From assembly GCF_016132445.1 (NCBI RefSeq), contig NZ_CP046056.1, positions 1,977,501-2,041,500 of the forward strand: a stretch of 64,000 nt of DNA, read 5' to 3'. This document shows positions 27,014-36,881 of the stretch, one piece after another; within the stretch, counting starts at the first letter, position 1, and each line of letters starts with the position of its first letter. The notes under the pieces are model-generated. The model was not told where the DNA came from. It saw only the letters and a program-made list of their open reading frames with translations, and did not search any database. Source of the stretch: Venatoribacter cucullus. GTDB taxonomy: Bacteria > Pseudomonadota > Gammaproteobacteria > Pseudomonadales > Oceanobacteraceae. Position numbers and translations under genes: made by a program.

Positions 27014-27796
27014 TCAAAAACCAAGACTGGACAGTAAGTCATCAACATCATCCTGGCTGGCAACTACGTCTTCACTGGATTTATTTATCTGCGGTCCTTC
27101 CGCAGCGATATTTTTACCCTCTGCCGGCGCCACAACGTCGCTGTCCAGATCGGTGTGGGTGATCCCGGTAATTTTGTCGACATTACCAGCCATCAGCACC
27201 AGATTAACCAACCGGGCCTCCACATCGCGTACCAGAGCGGCCACTTTATGAATAACCTGGCCGGTCAGATCCTGAAAATCCTGTGCCAGCACGATGTCAG
27301 AAAGCTGCCCCTGCAATTGTTGCGACTGACCGGCACTGTCCTGCAGGAACTGGGTCATTTCCCGACTCAGGGCCCGGAATTCATCCGGTGTCAGTTCTTT
27401 TTTCCGGAAGCGTTGCCATTGGGCATTCAACCGGCTGGCTCGCTCATGAATATCACTGGCCAGCGGCATCGCCGCATCCACCAGATCCATGGTGCGGTTG
27501 GCCGATTTATCGGTCATTTCCAGCACGTATGTCAGTTTATCGGTCGCATTGGCTATTTCTGAAGAGGCCCCCACCGAAGTATCGACATTCAGATTTTTTA
27601 TGGCTTCATGCAACGCTCTGGTCAGGCGGCCGATCTCGTTGTAAAGCGTGCGATCCCGCACATCGTTGAGGTCGTTAACCAGCGAGACAGCCCGACCAAT
27701 ATCACCGCGCTCCAGCTCCTTAAGCATATTTTCAGCAAGGTTGCGGATTTCTCTGCTGACATCGCTGTTGTCGGTGTTCATATTGAATCCGGACAT
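27014..27796 (-). CDS. cheZ: CheY-P phosphatase CheZ
   Basis: A 260-residue mostly helical protein with the catalytic segment VLAQDFQDLTGQVIHKV (the glutamine that dephosphorylates CheY-P lies in DLTGQ) and the C-terminal CheY-docking tail DDVDDLLSSLGF. The ATG at 27796 is preferred to an upstream in-frame codon inside cheY. It follows cheY by 16 bp and precedes cheA by 12 bp. Confidence 0.92.
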   Translation of the reverse strand: MSGFNMNTDNSDVSREIRNLAENMLKELERGDIGRAVSLVNDLNDVRDRTLYNEIGRLTRALHEAIKNLNVDTSVGASSEIANATDKLTYVLEMTDKSANRTMDLVDAAMPLASDIHERASRLNAQWQRFRKKELTPDEFRALSREMTQFLQDSAGQSQQLQGQLSDIVLAQDFQDLTGQVIHKVAALVRDVEARLVNLVLMAGNVDKITGITHTDLDSDVVAPAEGKNIAAEGPQINKSSEDVVASQDDVDDLLSSLGF

Positions 27797-27812
27797 TAAG
27801 GGTCGCCTTTCT

Positions 27813-28187
27813 TTAACCTTCGATGCGTTCAAATATCTTGTCGATTTTCTCTTTCAGCACCGCCGCTGTGAAAGGCTTAACCACATAGCCATTCACACCG
27901 GCCTGGGCTGCTGCCACAATCTGATCACGTTTGGCTTCTGCTGTTACCATCAGTACCGGCAGGCTTTTCAGGCGTTCATCCGCCCGTACCCGCTTCAGCA
28001 GATCCAGACCGGTCATGCCCGGCATGTTCCAGTCGGTAACCAGAAAATCAAAGTCACCGTTTTGCAGCATCGGCAACGCAGTGGTCCCGTCATCCGCTTC
28101 CTGGGTGTTGGTAAAGCCCAGGTCACGCAGCAGGTTTTTGACGATCCGTCTCATTGTTGAAAAGTCATCAACAATAAGAATCTTCAT
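27813..28187 (-). CDS. cheY: Chemotaxis response regulator CheY
   Basis: A 124-residue single-domain receiver with Asp7/Asp8, phospho-acceptor Asp52 (TDWNMPGM), the switch threonine in MVTAEAK and the lysine in VKPFT. Phosphorylated CheY binds FliM to switch rotation. The ATG at 28187 is chosen to match [14 protein letters not shown] of homologs. A GGAGG lies 20 nt upstream, and a TTG at 28199 would be better spaced, adding four residues. It is the first gene of the che operon. Confidence 0.93.
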   Translation of the reverse strand: MKILIVDDFSTMRRIVKNLLRDLGFTNTQEADDGTTALPMLQNGDFDFLVTDWNMPGMTGLDLLKRVRADERLKSLPVLMVTAEAKRDQIVAAAQAGVNGYVVKPFTAAVLKEKIDKIFERIEG

Positions 28188-28268
28188 GTTTTTGTTCAAA
28201 ACGACCTCCAATAATCGACTTTATATTCCAAGTCGTCCCATCGGTTGAGTGTAGACGCAGTTAATGCA

Positions 28269-28277
28269 TTATCCACA
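28269..28277 (+). promoter_or_regulatory. DnaA-box-like 9-mer upstream of cheY
   Basis: TTATCCACA occurs in the 134-bp fliA-cheY intergenic region. It is a perfect DnaA-box match but is single, and a 9-mer may occur by chance in a window this size. Confidence 0.25.
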
Positions 28278-28321
28278 AACCACAGCACTCTGACCGAAAA
28301 AAATACCGTCAGATTAATAAG

Positions 28322-29056
28322 TTAGCCCATCCAACCGGATAACCGGGTGCGTAACCGGTGTGCCGCCTGACTGTGCAATTGGCTGACCCGCGATTCACTG
28401 ACCCCCAGCACCGCCCCGATTTCTTTCAGGTTAAGCTCTTCGTCGTAATACAGGGCCAGCACCAGCTGTTCCCGTTCCGGCAGGGTTTTAATGGCACCGG
28501 CCAGCTGCAGCTGAAACGATTCACGCTCCACCCCATCCTGTGGACCGGGTAAACCTTCATCATCAAACACATCAAAACCGGATTCGCTTTTTTCCAGCAC
28601 TTCTTCAAAGCTGAACAGCCGGCAGCCGGCGCTGTCTTGCAGAATACTGTGGTATTCGTCCTGGCTGATGCCCAGCACCGCCGCCACCTCAGTATCTTCA
28701 GCGTCACGGCCTTTTTCGTTTTCGACCTGGCGGATGGCGGCGCTGATGCGGCGCGCATTACGATGCACCGAACGCGGCGCCCAGTCACCACGACGTATTT
28801 CATCCAGCATCGAACCGCGGATACGGATACCGGCATAGGTTTCAAAGCTGGCACCTTTACCGCCGTCGTATTTACGCGCGGCTTCAATCAGGCCGATCAT
28901 GCCGGCCTGAATCAGGTCATCCAGTTGAACACTGTCGGGTAAACGCCCCAGCAGATGATGCGCAATGCGCTTCACCAGCGTGGCGTGTTCACGCACCAGC
29001 ATTTCATAGTCATGCTTCTGAACGTCGGTATACACCAGGCAACTTCCTACTGACAC
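28322..29056 (-). CDS. fliA: Flagellar sigma factor FliA (sigma-28)
   Basis: A 244-residue sigma-28 factor with region 2 (RIAHHLLGRLPDSVQLDDLIQAG), region 3 and region 4 (LKEIGAVLGVSESRVSQLHSQA). It directs late flagellar and chemotaxis genes and is held by FlgM, which is not in the window. It starts at a GTG only 3 nt after the fleN stop, giving an N-terminus of the usual length. It ends the flhA-flhF-fleN-fliA operon. Confidence 0.94.
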   Translation of the reverse strand: MSVGSCLVYTDVQKHDYEMLVREHATLVKRIAHHLLGRLPDSVQLDDLIQAGMIGLIEAARKYDGGKGASFETYAGIRIRGSMLDEIRRGDWAPRSVHRNARRISAAIRQVENEKGRDAEDTEVAAVLGISQDEYHSILQDSAGCRLFSFEEVLEKSESGFDVFDDEGLPGPQDGVERESFQLQLAGAIKTLPEREQLVLALYYDEELNLKEIGAVLGVSESRVSQLHSQAAHRLRTRLSGWMG

Positions 29057-29059
29057 TCG

Positions 29060-29878
29060 TTATGCCCCAGCTTCCTGCACTAACCGGTCCACGAAAAATT
29101 CCAGATGCCCACGGGGGGTAGAAGGCAACGGCCATGAGTCTACTTTTTTCGCCAGAGCCCGGAAGGCAATTGCCGCTTTGGAGCGCGGATAGGCTTCCAG
29201 TACCGCTTTCTGACGCTGTACGGCACGTTTCAGCGCATCGTCCTGCGGAATCGCACCCGCATATTGTAATGCGACTTCCAGAAAACGGTCGGTTACTTTG
29301 GTCAATTTATTGAACAACGCCGTACCTTCCTGTGGTGTTCTTACCATATTTGCCACAATGCGGAAGCGGAACAGGCCGTAATCACGGTTCAGCAATTTGA
29401 TCTGGGCGTAGGCGTCTGTAATGGACGTCGGCTCATCCGTCACCACCATCAACACTTCCTGCGCCGCATGCACAAAGCTCATCACACCTTCGGAGATACC
29501 GGCGGCGGTGTCGATAATCAAAACGTCCATATCGTCGCCGATATCGCTGAAGGCCTGAATCAGACCGGCGTGTTCACGACTGTTCAGTTGCGTCAGTTTC
29601 TGGGTTCCGGACGACGCCGGCACCACACGGATACCGCCCGGGCCTTTCACCATAATGTCACGCAGATCACACTCGCCCTGCAGCACATTTTCAATGGTTT
29701 TGTTGGCACTCAGCCCCAGCAGAATATCAATATTGGCAAGCCCGAGGTCAGCATCCAGCACCACTACCCGGCGGCCCAGTTCGGCCAGTCCGATGGCCAG
29801 ATTGACCGATACGTTGCTTTTACCGACCCCACCCTTACCACCGGTAACGGCGATCACCTGTACGGGATGTCTTGCCAT
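29060..29878 (-). CDS. fleN: Flagellar number regulator FleN (FlhG)
   Basis: A 272-residue MinD/ParA-type ATPase with the deviant Walker A KGGVGKSN near residue 14 and a hydrophobic C-terminal amphipathic helix. FleN/FlhG limits polar flagella to one by antagonising FleQ and working with FlhF. Its position between flhF and fliA is the standard order in polar flagellates. Confidence 0.94.
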   Translation of the reverse strand: MARHPVQVIAVTGGKGGVGKSNVSVNLAIGLAELGRRVVVLDADLGLANIDILLGLSANKTIENVLQGECDLRDIMVKGPGGIRVVPASSGTQKLTQLNSREHAGLIQAFSDIGDDMDVLIIDTAAGISEGVMSFVHAAQEVLMVVTDEPTSITDAYAQIKLLNRDYGLFRFRIVANMVRTPQEGTALFNKLTKVTDRFLEVALQYAGAIPQDDALKRAVQRQKAVLEAYPRSKAAIAFRALAKKVDSWPLPSTPRGHLEFFVDRLVQEAGA

Positions 29879-29880
29879 GC

Positions 29881-31314
29881 TTATTTATACTCCGTATTAG
29901 CCGCCGGGCGGCTGCGTTCTGTCATCGCGGTGGCAGCCTGCCAGCGCGTTCTGGCCATGCGAGCCATCTGTTCGGCCAGTCTTACCAGTTTGGCAGCCTC
30001 CGGGTAGTGAATATCATCCGGAATATGCGGGCCATCCGTTACCAGGGTAACCGGCAGACGGGTCAGCGCCGCGACACTCATGGCCGCTCCCAGGCTGAAA
30101 CATTCATCCAGTTTGGTAAACACACAACCAGACAAGCCAGCGGGTTTGAACAATTCGTAATTTTCCTGCAGGCAACGACCCTGACTGGTTAATGGTAACA
30201 CCAGTAATTTCTTCAACCTTGATCCAGCTTGCTTAAGCATAGCCAATTGCACGTCAAAGTGTTGATCGCGGCTGGATAAACCGGCGCTGTCGACCAACAC
30301 CAGCTTTTTATCTTTAAGGGTATCGAGCAATTTGTTCAGATCGCCCTGCACCGGCAATACGTGCAGCGGCACGCCCAGAATGCGGGAAAAACTGCGCAGC
30401 TGATCATGGGCGGCCACGCGATAGTTATCCAGTGTTACCAGTGCCACTGAACCGGCACCGTGACGCATCACAAACTGCGCCGCAATTTTACCGATGGTAG
30501 TGGTTTTGCCGGCACCAGTAGGGCCAACCAATGCCACCATACCGCCACGCTCCAGCACCTGGGTAGAAGCGACCGGAATATCGTCCTGCAGCATGGTCAG
30601 CACCTGCTGCCAGGCCTGATCCAGATCGGAGGACGTTACCCGGGCGGCAATATCATCGGCCCAGGCCGGTTCCAGTCCCAGATCCTGACACCGCGCCCAC
30701 ATCTGCGACTGCTGCCAGGTTAAGGGCCGGCGGGTATCCCAGGGGCTGCCATTATGGCTGACCATCCAGTCTTTCAGTTCACGCAGCTGGCCCTGCATCT
30801 GTTCCAGAGCATGGTTGTACAGGCCAGTATCATTTACCTCGCTCACGGCCGCCGGCTGAGGACGCGCCAGCGGGCGTTCTTCCTGCACGGGCGACACCAC
30901 ACGGCGGGGCTGTGACTGAGGTTGAGATTGCGGCTGCGCCACCGCCGCAGCGCGGGGCTTGCCGGCAGCGCTGGTGAGCTGGTCGTTTTTAAAGCCACGC
31001 AGCACTTTGGCCAGACTGGCCTGCGAACCAACATCCGCCTCGCGGGCCTGCTGCAAACGGGCGGCACGCTGTTCGGTACGGGCCGGAGCGCGCTGTTGCT
31101 GACGGGTTTTGGCCTGCTCCAGCTCCTGCTGCAGTTGCAGCTGGCGCTCAAGTTCCGGCGCCGCGCTCTGGCTGTGATAATCCAGCGCGGCAACCACTTC
31201 CATACCTTCAGCGGTTTTGCGGCTGGACACAATCACGGCATCCGGGCCCAGTTCCTGGGATACCAGACGCAGCGCGGTCTGCATATTAGCGGCGGTGAAG
31301 CGTTTTGCTTTCAT
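29881..31314 (-). CDS. flhF: Flagellar placement GTPase FlhF
   Basis: A 477-residue SRP-family GTPase that sets the polar site of flagellar assembly. It has a conserved N-terminus (MKAKRFTAANMQTALRLV), a basic Gln/Arg/Pro-rich B domain (about 70-180), and the NG domain with the P-loop GPTGAGKTTT, DNYRVAA, VDSAGL and TKLDE. The ATG at 31314 fits homologs; a GTG three codons upstream is possible. It lies 15 bp after flhA. Confidence 0.94.
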   Translation of the reverse strand: MKAKRFTAANMQTALRLVSQELGPDAVIVSSRKTAEGMEVVAALDYHSQSAAPELERQLQLQQELEQAKTRQQQRAPARTEQRAARLQQAREADVGSQASLAKVLRGFKNDQLTSAAGKPRAAAVAQPQSQPQSQPRRVVSPVQEERPLARPQPAAVSEVNDTGLYNHALEQMQGQLRELKDWMVSHNGSPWDTRRPLTWQQSQMWARCQDLGLEPAWADDIAARVTSSDLDQAWQQVLTMLQDDIPVASTQVLERGGMVALVGPTGAGKTTTIGKIAAQFVMRHGAGSVALVTLDNYRVAAHDQLRSFSRILGVPLHVLPVQGDLNKLLDTLKDKKLVLVDSAGLSSRDQHFDVQLAMLKQAGSRLKKLLVLPLTSQGRCLQENYELFKPAGLSGCVFTKLDECFSLGAAMSVAALTRLPVTLVTDGPHIPDDIHYPEAAKLVRLAEQMARMARTRWQAATAMTERSRPAANTEYK

Positions 31315-31329
31315 AATCGACACTCACAA

Positions 31330-33540
31330 CTATTTGCCGCCGATACTGGCGACAATGGTAATACTCTTGTTGTCCGGTACTTCCTGGTAAGCCAGTACAT
31401 GCAGCTGCTCAATGCTGTTGCGGATGAACTGCGCCATGGCAGCCCGCAACTGACTGGTAACCAGCAACACGGCCGGATTGCCGGCCATTTCCTGTGCCTG
31501 TACGGCTTCAGCCAGGGAGCGCTGCAGGTTTTCGGCCATGGCCGGTTCCAGAACCAGACCATATTGCTGAGCCTGCTGCGCGCTCTGCTGCAATGTCTTA
31601 AGCAATAACTGTTCCAATGATGGATCCAGCGTCATAACCACCAGCTCATCCCTGTTGCCATAGATGTTCTGGACGATCATCCGGCTTAATGCCAGACGCG
31701 CCGCCGCCGTCATCGTGGCAATATCTTGACTCTTCGAAGGTGAATTCGCCAAAGACTCGGCGATTGAGCGCAGATCGCGGATGGGCACATGCTCACGCAG
31801 CAGGCTTTGCAATACGGTCAGCAGCTGACTGATGCTGACGGTATTGGGCACCAGCTCTTCGGCCAGTTTGGGTGAGGTTTTGGCCAGAATATCCACCAGC
31901 TGCTGCACATCTTCATGACCCAGCAGTTCGTGGGCGTGGCGCTGCAGTTTCTGGTTCAGGTGCGTGGCGACCACCGTGCTGGCATCCACCACGGTGTAGC
32001 CCAGGGTCTGGGCACGATCTTTCTGGTTTGGATCAATCCAGAAGGCTTCCAGACCAAAGGCCGGGTCGGTCGTGGCCAGACCGTCAATTTTGCCGAACAC
32101 CTGGCCGGGGTTAATGGCCAGCTCGCGTTCCGGGTAAATTTCCGCTTCCGCCAGCGTTACGCCCATCAGGGTAATGCGGTATTGGTTCGGCAGCAGATCG
32201 AGGTTGTCGCGGATATGCACCGACGGCATCAGGAAGCCCAGCTCCTGCGACAGCTTACGGCGCACGCCTTTAATACGGTTCAGCAACTGACCGCCCTGGG
32301 CTTTATCGACCAGCGGAATCAGACGATAGCCGACCTCCAGCCCCACCCGGTCAACCGGCTCTACGTCATCCCAGCCCAGCTCTTTCACTTCCATTTGTTT
32401 AATAGTGGCTTCGGCTTTTTCTTTCGGTGCCGCCAGCGCTTTGTCGCTGCCGCCCGCGGTTTTACCCGGTAACGCCCCGGCCGGCACCGTTTCTCCGGTT
32501 AAACGCCGCACCACGGCGTCGCCCAGCGCACCGCCAGATTTTTTCCAGCTGATGATATAAGCAATCAGGCCCGCGACCAGCGCCGAACCGAGAAACACGG
32601 TATGCGGCATGCCCGGCACCAGACCCATTAAAAACATCAGCCCGGCCGATATCGCCAGAGCGCGCGACGAGGAGAACATCTGCGTGAAAATCTGCTCACC
32701 CATGTCTTCATCGCTGCTGTTGCGGGTCACCATAATGGCGGTGGCGGTAGACAGCAGCAGTGACGGAATCTGTGCCACCAGACCGTCACCAATGGCCAGC
32801 AGCGTATAAGCAGAAACCGCATCGCCGAAACTCAGGCCGTGCTGCACCATACCAATGGCAAAACCACCGATGACGTTGATCACCAGAATCAGGATACCGG
32901 CGACCGCGTCGCCCTTAACGAACTTACTGGCACCGTCCATGGAGCCGTAGAAATCGGCTTCGGCCGCCACATCCGACCGACGCTTTTTGGCTTCATCGGC
33001 ATCAATCAGGCCGGCGTTCAGATCGGCATCAATCGCCATTTGTTTACCAGGCATGGCGTCCAGGGTGAAGCGGGCACTTACTTCTGACACCCGGCCGGCA
33101 CCCTTGGTGACCACCACAAAGTTGATAATCACCAGAATAATAAACACCACCAGACCGACGGCGTAGTTACCGCCGATCAGCACTTCACCGAAGGCCTCGA
33201 TCACTTTACCAGCGGCATCGCCGCCTTCGTGACCGTACATCAGCACCACCCTTGTAGAGGCCACGTTCAGCGCCAGCCGCAACAGGGTCGCCACCAGCAG
33301 AATGGTCGGGAATACGGCAAAATCGAGTGGCCGTTTGGCGTACACGCTGACCAGCAGCACGATGACCGATAAGGCGATATTGAAGGTAAAGAAGATATCC
33401 AGCAGGAACGGCGGTATCGGCAGCGTCATCATGCCGAGCAGAATCAGCACCATCAGCGGGATGCTGAGATTGCCATTGGCCAGCAAGGAAGCGCCCTGCT
33501 TCAGCTGCCCCATCACCTGAGTTTTTGTGGCTGTCGCCAT
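31330..33540 (-). CDS. flhA: Flagellar export protein FlhA
   Basis: A 736-residue export-gate component with about eight transmembrane helices in the first 340 residues, the FHIPEP signature region (ALNVASTRVVLM and GDAAGKVIEAFGEV), and a large cytoplasmic domain that docks chaperone-substrate complexes. It starts the flhA-flhF-fleN-fliA operon, with a predicted sigma-54 promoter at 33580-33595 and a heptanucleotide repeat array further upstream. Confidence 0.95.
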   Translation of the reverse strand: MATATKTQVMGQLKQGASLLANGNLSIPLMVLILLGMMTLPIPPFLLDIFFTFNIALSVIVLLVSVYAKRPLDFAVFPTILLVATLLRLALNVASTRVVLMYGHEGGDAAGKVIEAFGEVLIGGNYAVGLVVFIILVIINFVVVTKGAGRVSEVSARFTLDAMPGKQMAIDADLNAGLIDADEAKKRRSDVAAEADFYGSMDGASKFVKGDAVAGILILVINVIGGFAIGMVQHGLSFGDAVSAYTLLAIGDGLVAQIPSLLLSTATAIMVTRNSSDEDMGEQIFTQMFSSSRALAISAGLMFLMGLVPGMPHTVFLGSALVAGLIAYIISWKKSGGALGDAVVRRLTGETVPAGALPGKTAGGSDKALAAPKEKAEATIKQMEVKELGWDDVEPVDRVGLEVGYRLIPLVDKAQGGQLLNRIKGVRRKLSQELGFLMPSVHIRDNLDLLPNQYRITLMGVTLAEAEIYPERELAINPGQVFGKIDGLATTDPAFGLEAFWIDPNQKDRAQTLGYTVVDASTVVATHLNQKLQRHAHELLGHEDVQQLVDILAKTSPKLAEELVPNTVSISQLLTVLQSLLREHVPIRDLRSIAESLANSPSKSQDIATMTAAARLALSRMIVQNIYGNRDELVVMTLDPSLEQLLLKTLQQSAQQAQQYGLVLEPAMAENLQRSLAEAVQAQEMAGNPAVLLVTSQLRAAMAQFIRNSIEQLHVLAYQEVPDNKSITIVASIGGK

Positions 33541-33579
33541 GTGTTCAATCCGTCAGAAAACCATCACTGACGGATGTCT

Positions 33580-33595
33580 TGCAAAAAGCTGTCCA
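33580..33595 (-). promoter_or_regulatory. Predicted sigma-54 promoter of flhA
   Basis: On the minus strand TGGACAGCTTTTTGCA has GG and GC separated by 10 bp, the sigma-54 -24/-12 spacing, with TTGCA at -12. It lies 40-55 bp before the flhA ATG. The -24 element deviates from TGGCAC. Confidence 0.6.
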
Positions 33596-33657
33596 ACTTT
33601 TTGAGGTTGAGGGTTAAGCGTTCAGGGTTCTGCGTGCGCTGCAGAAAAATCCCAACA

Positions 33658-33797
33658 CTGGACGCTGGACGCTGGACGCTGGACGCTGGACGCTGGACGC
33701 TGGACGCTGGACGCTGGACGCTGGACGCTGGACGCTGGACGCTGGACGCTGGACGCTGGACGCTGGACGCTGGACGCTGGACGCTGGACGCTGGACG
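33658..33797. repeat. Tandem heptanucleotide array, 20 copies of CTGGACG
   Basis: Exactly 140 bp consist of 20 uninterrupted copies of the 7-bp unit CTGGACG. The array sits in the 353-bp space between the flhB stop and the flhA start, 63-202 bp upstream of the flhA sigma-54 promoter. Because 7 is not a multiple of 3 and the unit has no stop, all frames are open, but no ribosome site or homology supports a coding role. Perfect identity between units suggests recent slippage and length instability. Confidence 0.95.
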
Positions 33798-33893
33798 ATT
33801 TTTGGCATCTCCCGTTTCCCGTCAAGCGCAGCGAGCATTTTTTTGCTTCAAGCCTCAAGCTTCCGGCTTCATGCCCCCAAACGCAGCGAGCGT

Positions 33894-35039
33894 TTAGCCA
33901 GGCTCCGGGTCTACCCGCAGGTCACGCGGAATCGGCATATCCGGTTTGCGCTCGGGGCGTGGGCCACGGCCTTTTACGAACAGATCCATCTGGTAGATGT
34001 AGGCCAGCACCTGCGCCACCGCCACATACAGGCCTTCGGGGATTTCATCACCGATTTTACCGTGAGTGTACAAGGCCCGCGCCAGCGGCGGTGCCTGCAT
34101 CTGCGGGACGTTATGTTCTTTGGCAATTTCACGGATTTTCATCGCCACTTCGTCACTGCCTTTAGCCACCATCACCGGCGCACTCATACCCGAGGAGTCG
34201 TATTTCAGCGCCACGGCAAAGTGGGTTGGGTTGGTAATCACCACATCGGCGGTGGGTACATCGGCCATCATGCGGCGCTGTGACATCTCGCGCTGCAGCT
34301 GACGGATTTTGCTTTTAACTTCCGGCTTGCCTTCGCTTTCTTTAAATTCGTCCTTAATTTCCTGCATGGTCATGCGCAGTTTTTTGGTGTGGCTGTAAAC
34401 CTGCCAGGGTACATCCGCCACCGCGATGACGATGGTGGAGGCGCACAGAAAAATGACGCTCCATAAAATAATATCAATGGCACCTGCAATGGCTGTTTCA
34501 GTAGCCATACGCTTCAACAGCATCGCTTCATTAAAATACATGCCCAGTACCAGCCAGGCCACCAGCCCCACCACCAGTACCTTGGCCCAGGATTTCAGCA
34601 ACTCTACCAGCGAATTCATGGAAAACATCCGCTTCAGACCACTGAGCGGATTCAGACGGTCAAATTTCGGCATAATGGCTTTGCCGGATAATAACCATCC
34701 ACCCACGCCCAGCGGGCCGAAAAAAGCCGCCAGCAGCACAATGATTAACCAGGGTGTCAGGGCAATGGTGGCTTCCCAGGCCGACGCACCCAAATGGCGG
34801 AACATCTGCGCGGTATCAAAAGCGGTGTCACGATCAAAGGAAAAACCCAGCTTGGCAATGGCGGTCACGTGCTCGGCCATCCACGGGCCGAACGCCAGTA
34901 ACCCGAGTGCGCCAAACAACAACACCATGGTGGTGTTCAGTTCTTTCGAGCGCGGCACCTGCCCTTCTTCGCGGGATTTCTCTAACCTTCGCGCCGTGGG
35001 TTCTTCGGTTTTTTCCTGACTGCTATCCTGCTCAGCCAT
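33894..35039 (-). CDS. flhB: Flagellar export switch protein FlhB
   Basis: A 381-residue export-gate protein with four transmembrane helices and a cytoplasmic domain bearing the autocleavage motif NPTH at residues 270-273, which controls the change from rod/hook to filament export. It is the last gene of the fliLMNOPQR-flhB operon, 1 bp after fliR. Downstream lies the heptanucleotide array. Confidence 0.95.
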   Translation of the reverse strand: MAEQDSSQEKTEEPTARRLEKSREEGQVPRSKELNTTMVLLFGALGLLAFGPWMAEHVTAIAKLGFSFDRDTAFDTAQMFRHLGASAWEATIALTPWLIIVLLAAFFGPLGVGGWLLSGKAIMPKFDRLNPLSGLKRMFSMNSLVELLKSWAKVLVVGLVAWLVLGMYFNEAMLLKRMATETAIAGAIDIILWSVIFLCASTIVIAVADVPWQVYSHTKKLRMTMQEIKDEFKESEGKPEVKSKIRQLQREMSQRRMMADVPTADVVITNPTHFAVALKYDSSGMSAPVMVAKGSDEVAMKIREIAKEHNVPQMQAPPLARALYTHGKIGDEIPEGLYVAVAQVLAYIYQMDLFVKGRGPRPERKPDMPIPRDLRVDPEPG

Positions 35040-35040
35040 A

Positions 35041-35820
35041 TCAGGACATCTCCGTCAATTTTTTGATGAATTCAAACAGGGTGTCCATATAGCCCTGAAA
35101 ACTTTGTGCCACTTCGCCCAGACTGAGCGACAAAATTAATAACCCGACAATCATGGTCACCGGAAAACCCAGCGCGAAAATATTCAGCTGCGGCGCGGCG
35201 CGGGTCATAACGCCAAAGGCCAGGTTCACAATCAGCAGTGCGGTCATGGCGGGAATGGCAATCACCACCGCGGCGGCAAACATCCAGCCGCTCCAGGTCA
35301 CCATCAGGCCAAACTGTTCGGCGCTGAAGCCGGTAAAACCGACCGGCAATGTGCGGAAGCTGTCGACCAGAATTTCGATCATCACCAGATGACCGTTTAG
35401 GGATAAAAACACCAGACTGACCAGAAACAACAACCATTGGCTGACCACCACCACCGACGCACCCTGCGACGGGTCAACGGTGGTGGCAATGCCCAGGCCG
35501 GTTTGCATGGCAATTAACTGACCGGCAATCACAAAAATCTGCGTCACCAGTTCAATCACAAAGCCCAGCGCAATGCCAATAAGTAATTGCTGCAGAATAA
35601 TCACCAGCGACGCCACCGACAGTGCATCCACCGCCGGCAGTGGCGGCAATACCGGTACAATCACTAAGGTAATAGTCACCGCCAGCAACAACCTTACCCG
35701 CGCAGTAACCATCCGGGTACCGAGCAGCGGCATCACCATCAGCAAGCCGCTGATGCGGGCAAAGGGGTACATATAGCGACTGACCCAGTGGCTGACTTCC
35801 AGAGCCTCTATTTCAAACAC
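35041..35820 (-). CDS. fliR: Flagellar export protein FliR
   Basis: A 259-residue export-gate membrane protein with about six hydrophobic segments and typical FliR features such as PLLGTRMVTARVRL and QIFVIAGQLIAMQTGLG. It assembles with FliP and FliQ into the export channel. Spacing to fliQ is 3 bp and to flhB 1 bp. Confidence 0.94.
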   Translation of the reverse strand: MFEIEALEVSHWVSRYMYPFARISGLLMVMPLLGTRMVTARVRLLLAVTITLVIVPVLPPLPAVDALSVASLVIILQQLLIGIALGFVIELVTQIFVIAGQLIAMQTGLGIATTVDPSQGASVVVVSQWLLFLVSLVFLSLNGHLVMIEILVDSFRTLPVGFTGFSAEQFGLMVTWSGWMFAAAVVIAIPAMTALLIVNLAFGVMTRAAPQLNIFALGFPVTMIVGLLILSLSLGEVAQSFQGYMDTLFEFIKKLTEMS

Positions 35821-35823
35821 AGG

Positions 35824-36093
35824 TCAGCCGATGATGAAGGGAATGTTCATATACAGGTCGCGGGTGTAATCCAGCACCGCGCCCACCGCCCAGGGGCCGA
35901 ACATCAGAATGGCCAGCAAGGTCACCACCAGACGCGGCAAAAAGCTCAGCGTCTGTTCGTTAATCTGGGTCGCCGCCTGAAAGGTACTGACCACCAGGCC
36001 CACAATCAGGCTGGGGACAATAATCACCACCACAATCAACAACACCAGATACATGGCGTGATTAAACAGATCACCGATTTCCGCCGGAGTCAT
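35824..36093 (-). CDS. fliQ: Flagellar export protein FliQ
   Basis: An 89-residue protein with two transmembrane helices and the family pattern SLIVGLVVSTFQAATQINEQTL. It forms the export channel with FliP and FliR. Length and position between fliP and fliR are standard. Confidence 0.94.
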   Translation of the reverse strand: MTPAEIGDLFNHAMYLVLLIVVVIIVPSLIVGLVVSTFQAATQINEQTLSFLPRLVVTLLAILMFGPWAVGAVLDYTRDLYMNIPFIIG

Positions 36094-36104
36094 AGCCTAC
36101 CTCG

Positions 36105-36881
36105 CTAAAGCGTGCCGAAACTGCTGGCCAGCGTACCCATAATCAGGGCCCAGCCATCAATCAGCACAAACAGCATTATTTTAAATGGCAGCGAAATAAT
36201 AATGGGCGACAGCATCATCATACCCATGGCCATCAGAATACTGGCCACCACCAGGTCGATAATTAAAAACGGAATAAAAATAAGAAAACCGATCTGAAAA
36301 GCAGTTTTCAGTTCGCTGGTAATAAAGGCCGGAATCAGAATATGCAGCGGCGTGGCATCCGGGCCGCTAATGTCATCACGGCCACTCAGACGCACAAACA
36401 ATTGCAGGTCATTTTCGCGGGTTTGCGCCAGCATAAACTGATGCAGGGGCACCACGGCCCGCTCTACCGCTTCCATCGGTGTGATGGTTTCAGCCAGATA
36501 GGGCTGCAGGGCATCGGCGTTAATGACGCGGAATACCGGCATCATAATAAACATGGTTAAAAACAACGCCAGGCCTAATAAAATCTGATTGGACGGGGTT
36601 TGTTGCAAACCAATGGCCTGACGCAGAATCGCCATTACCACAATAATGCGGGTGAAAGAGGTCATCATAATCAGCAATGACGGCAGAATGGTCAGTACCG
36701 TCATAATGGCCAGAATCTGAATGCTGACGGTGTATTCGCCGCCGCTGTCCGTGGCCTTATAGGTTACTGCCGGAATACCGGGAAACGACGGGCTGGCCGC
36801 CACCGGGTCGGCCGCCAGTGCCGGCAAGGGCAATACCAACGTCAGCAGTAATAACAAACCAGCCCAGCCGTATCGCATCAT
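36105..36881 (-). CDS. fliP: Flagellar export protein FliP
   Basis: A 258-residue export-channel protein with a cleavable signal peptide (about 1-23, PALAADP) and four membrane segments. Signature regions are [20 protein letters not shown] and [20 protein letters not shown]. It overlaps the fliO stop by 4 nt. Confidence 0.95.
   Translation of the reverse strand: MMRYGWAGLLLLLTLVLPLPALAADPVAASPSFPGIPAVTYKATDSGGEYTVSIQILAIMTVLTILPSLLIMMTSFTRIIVVMAILRQAIGLQQTPSNQILLGLALFLTMFIMMPVFRVINADALQPYLAETITPMEAVERAVVPLHQFMLAQTRENDLQLFVRLSGRDDISGPDATPLHILIPAFITSELKTAFQIGFLIFIPFLIIDLVVASILMAMGMMMLSPIIISLPFKIMLFVLIDGWALIMGTLASSFGTL

Noticed and set aside
33658-33797. CRISPR array
   Set aside because: The repeat is contiguous with no spacers, and no cas genes are present.
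33574-33897. Open frames across the heptanucleotide array on both strands encoding TLDAGRW or VQRPASS repeats
   Set aside because: A 7-bp unit without stops opens every frame; there is no ribosome site, homology or codon signal.
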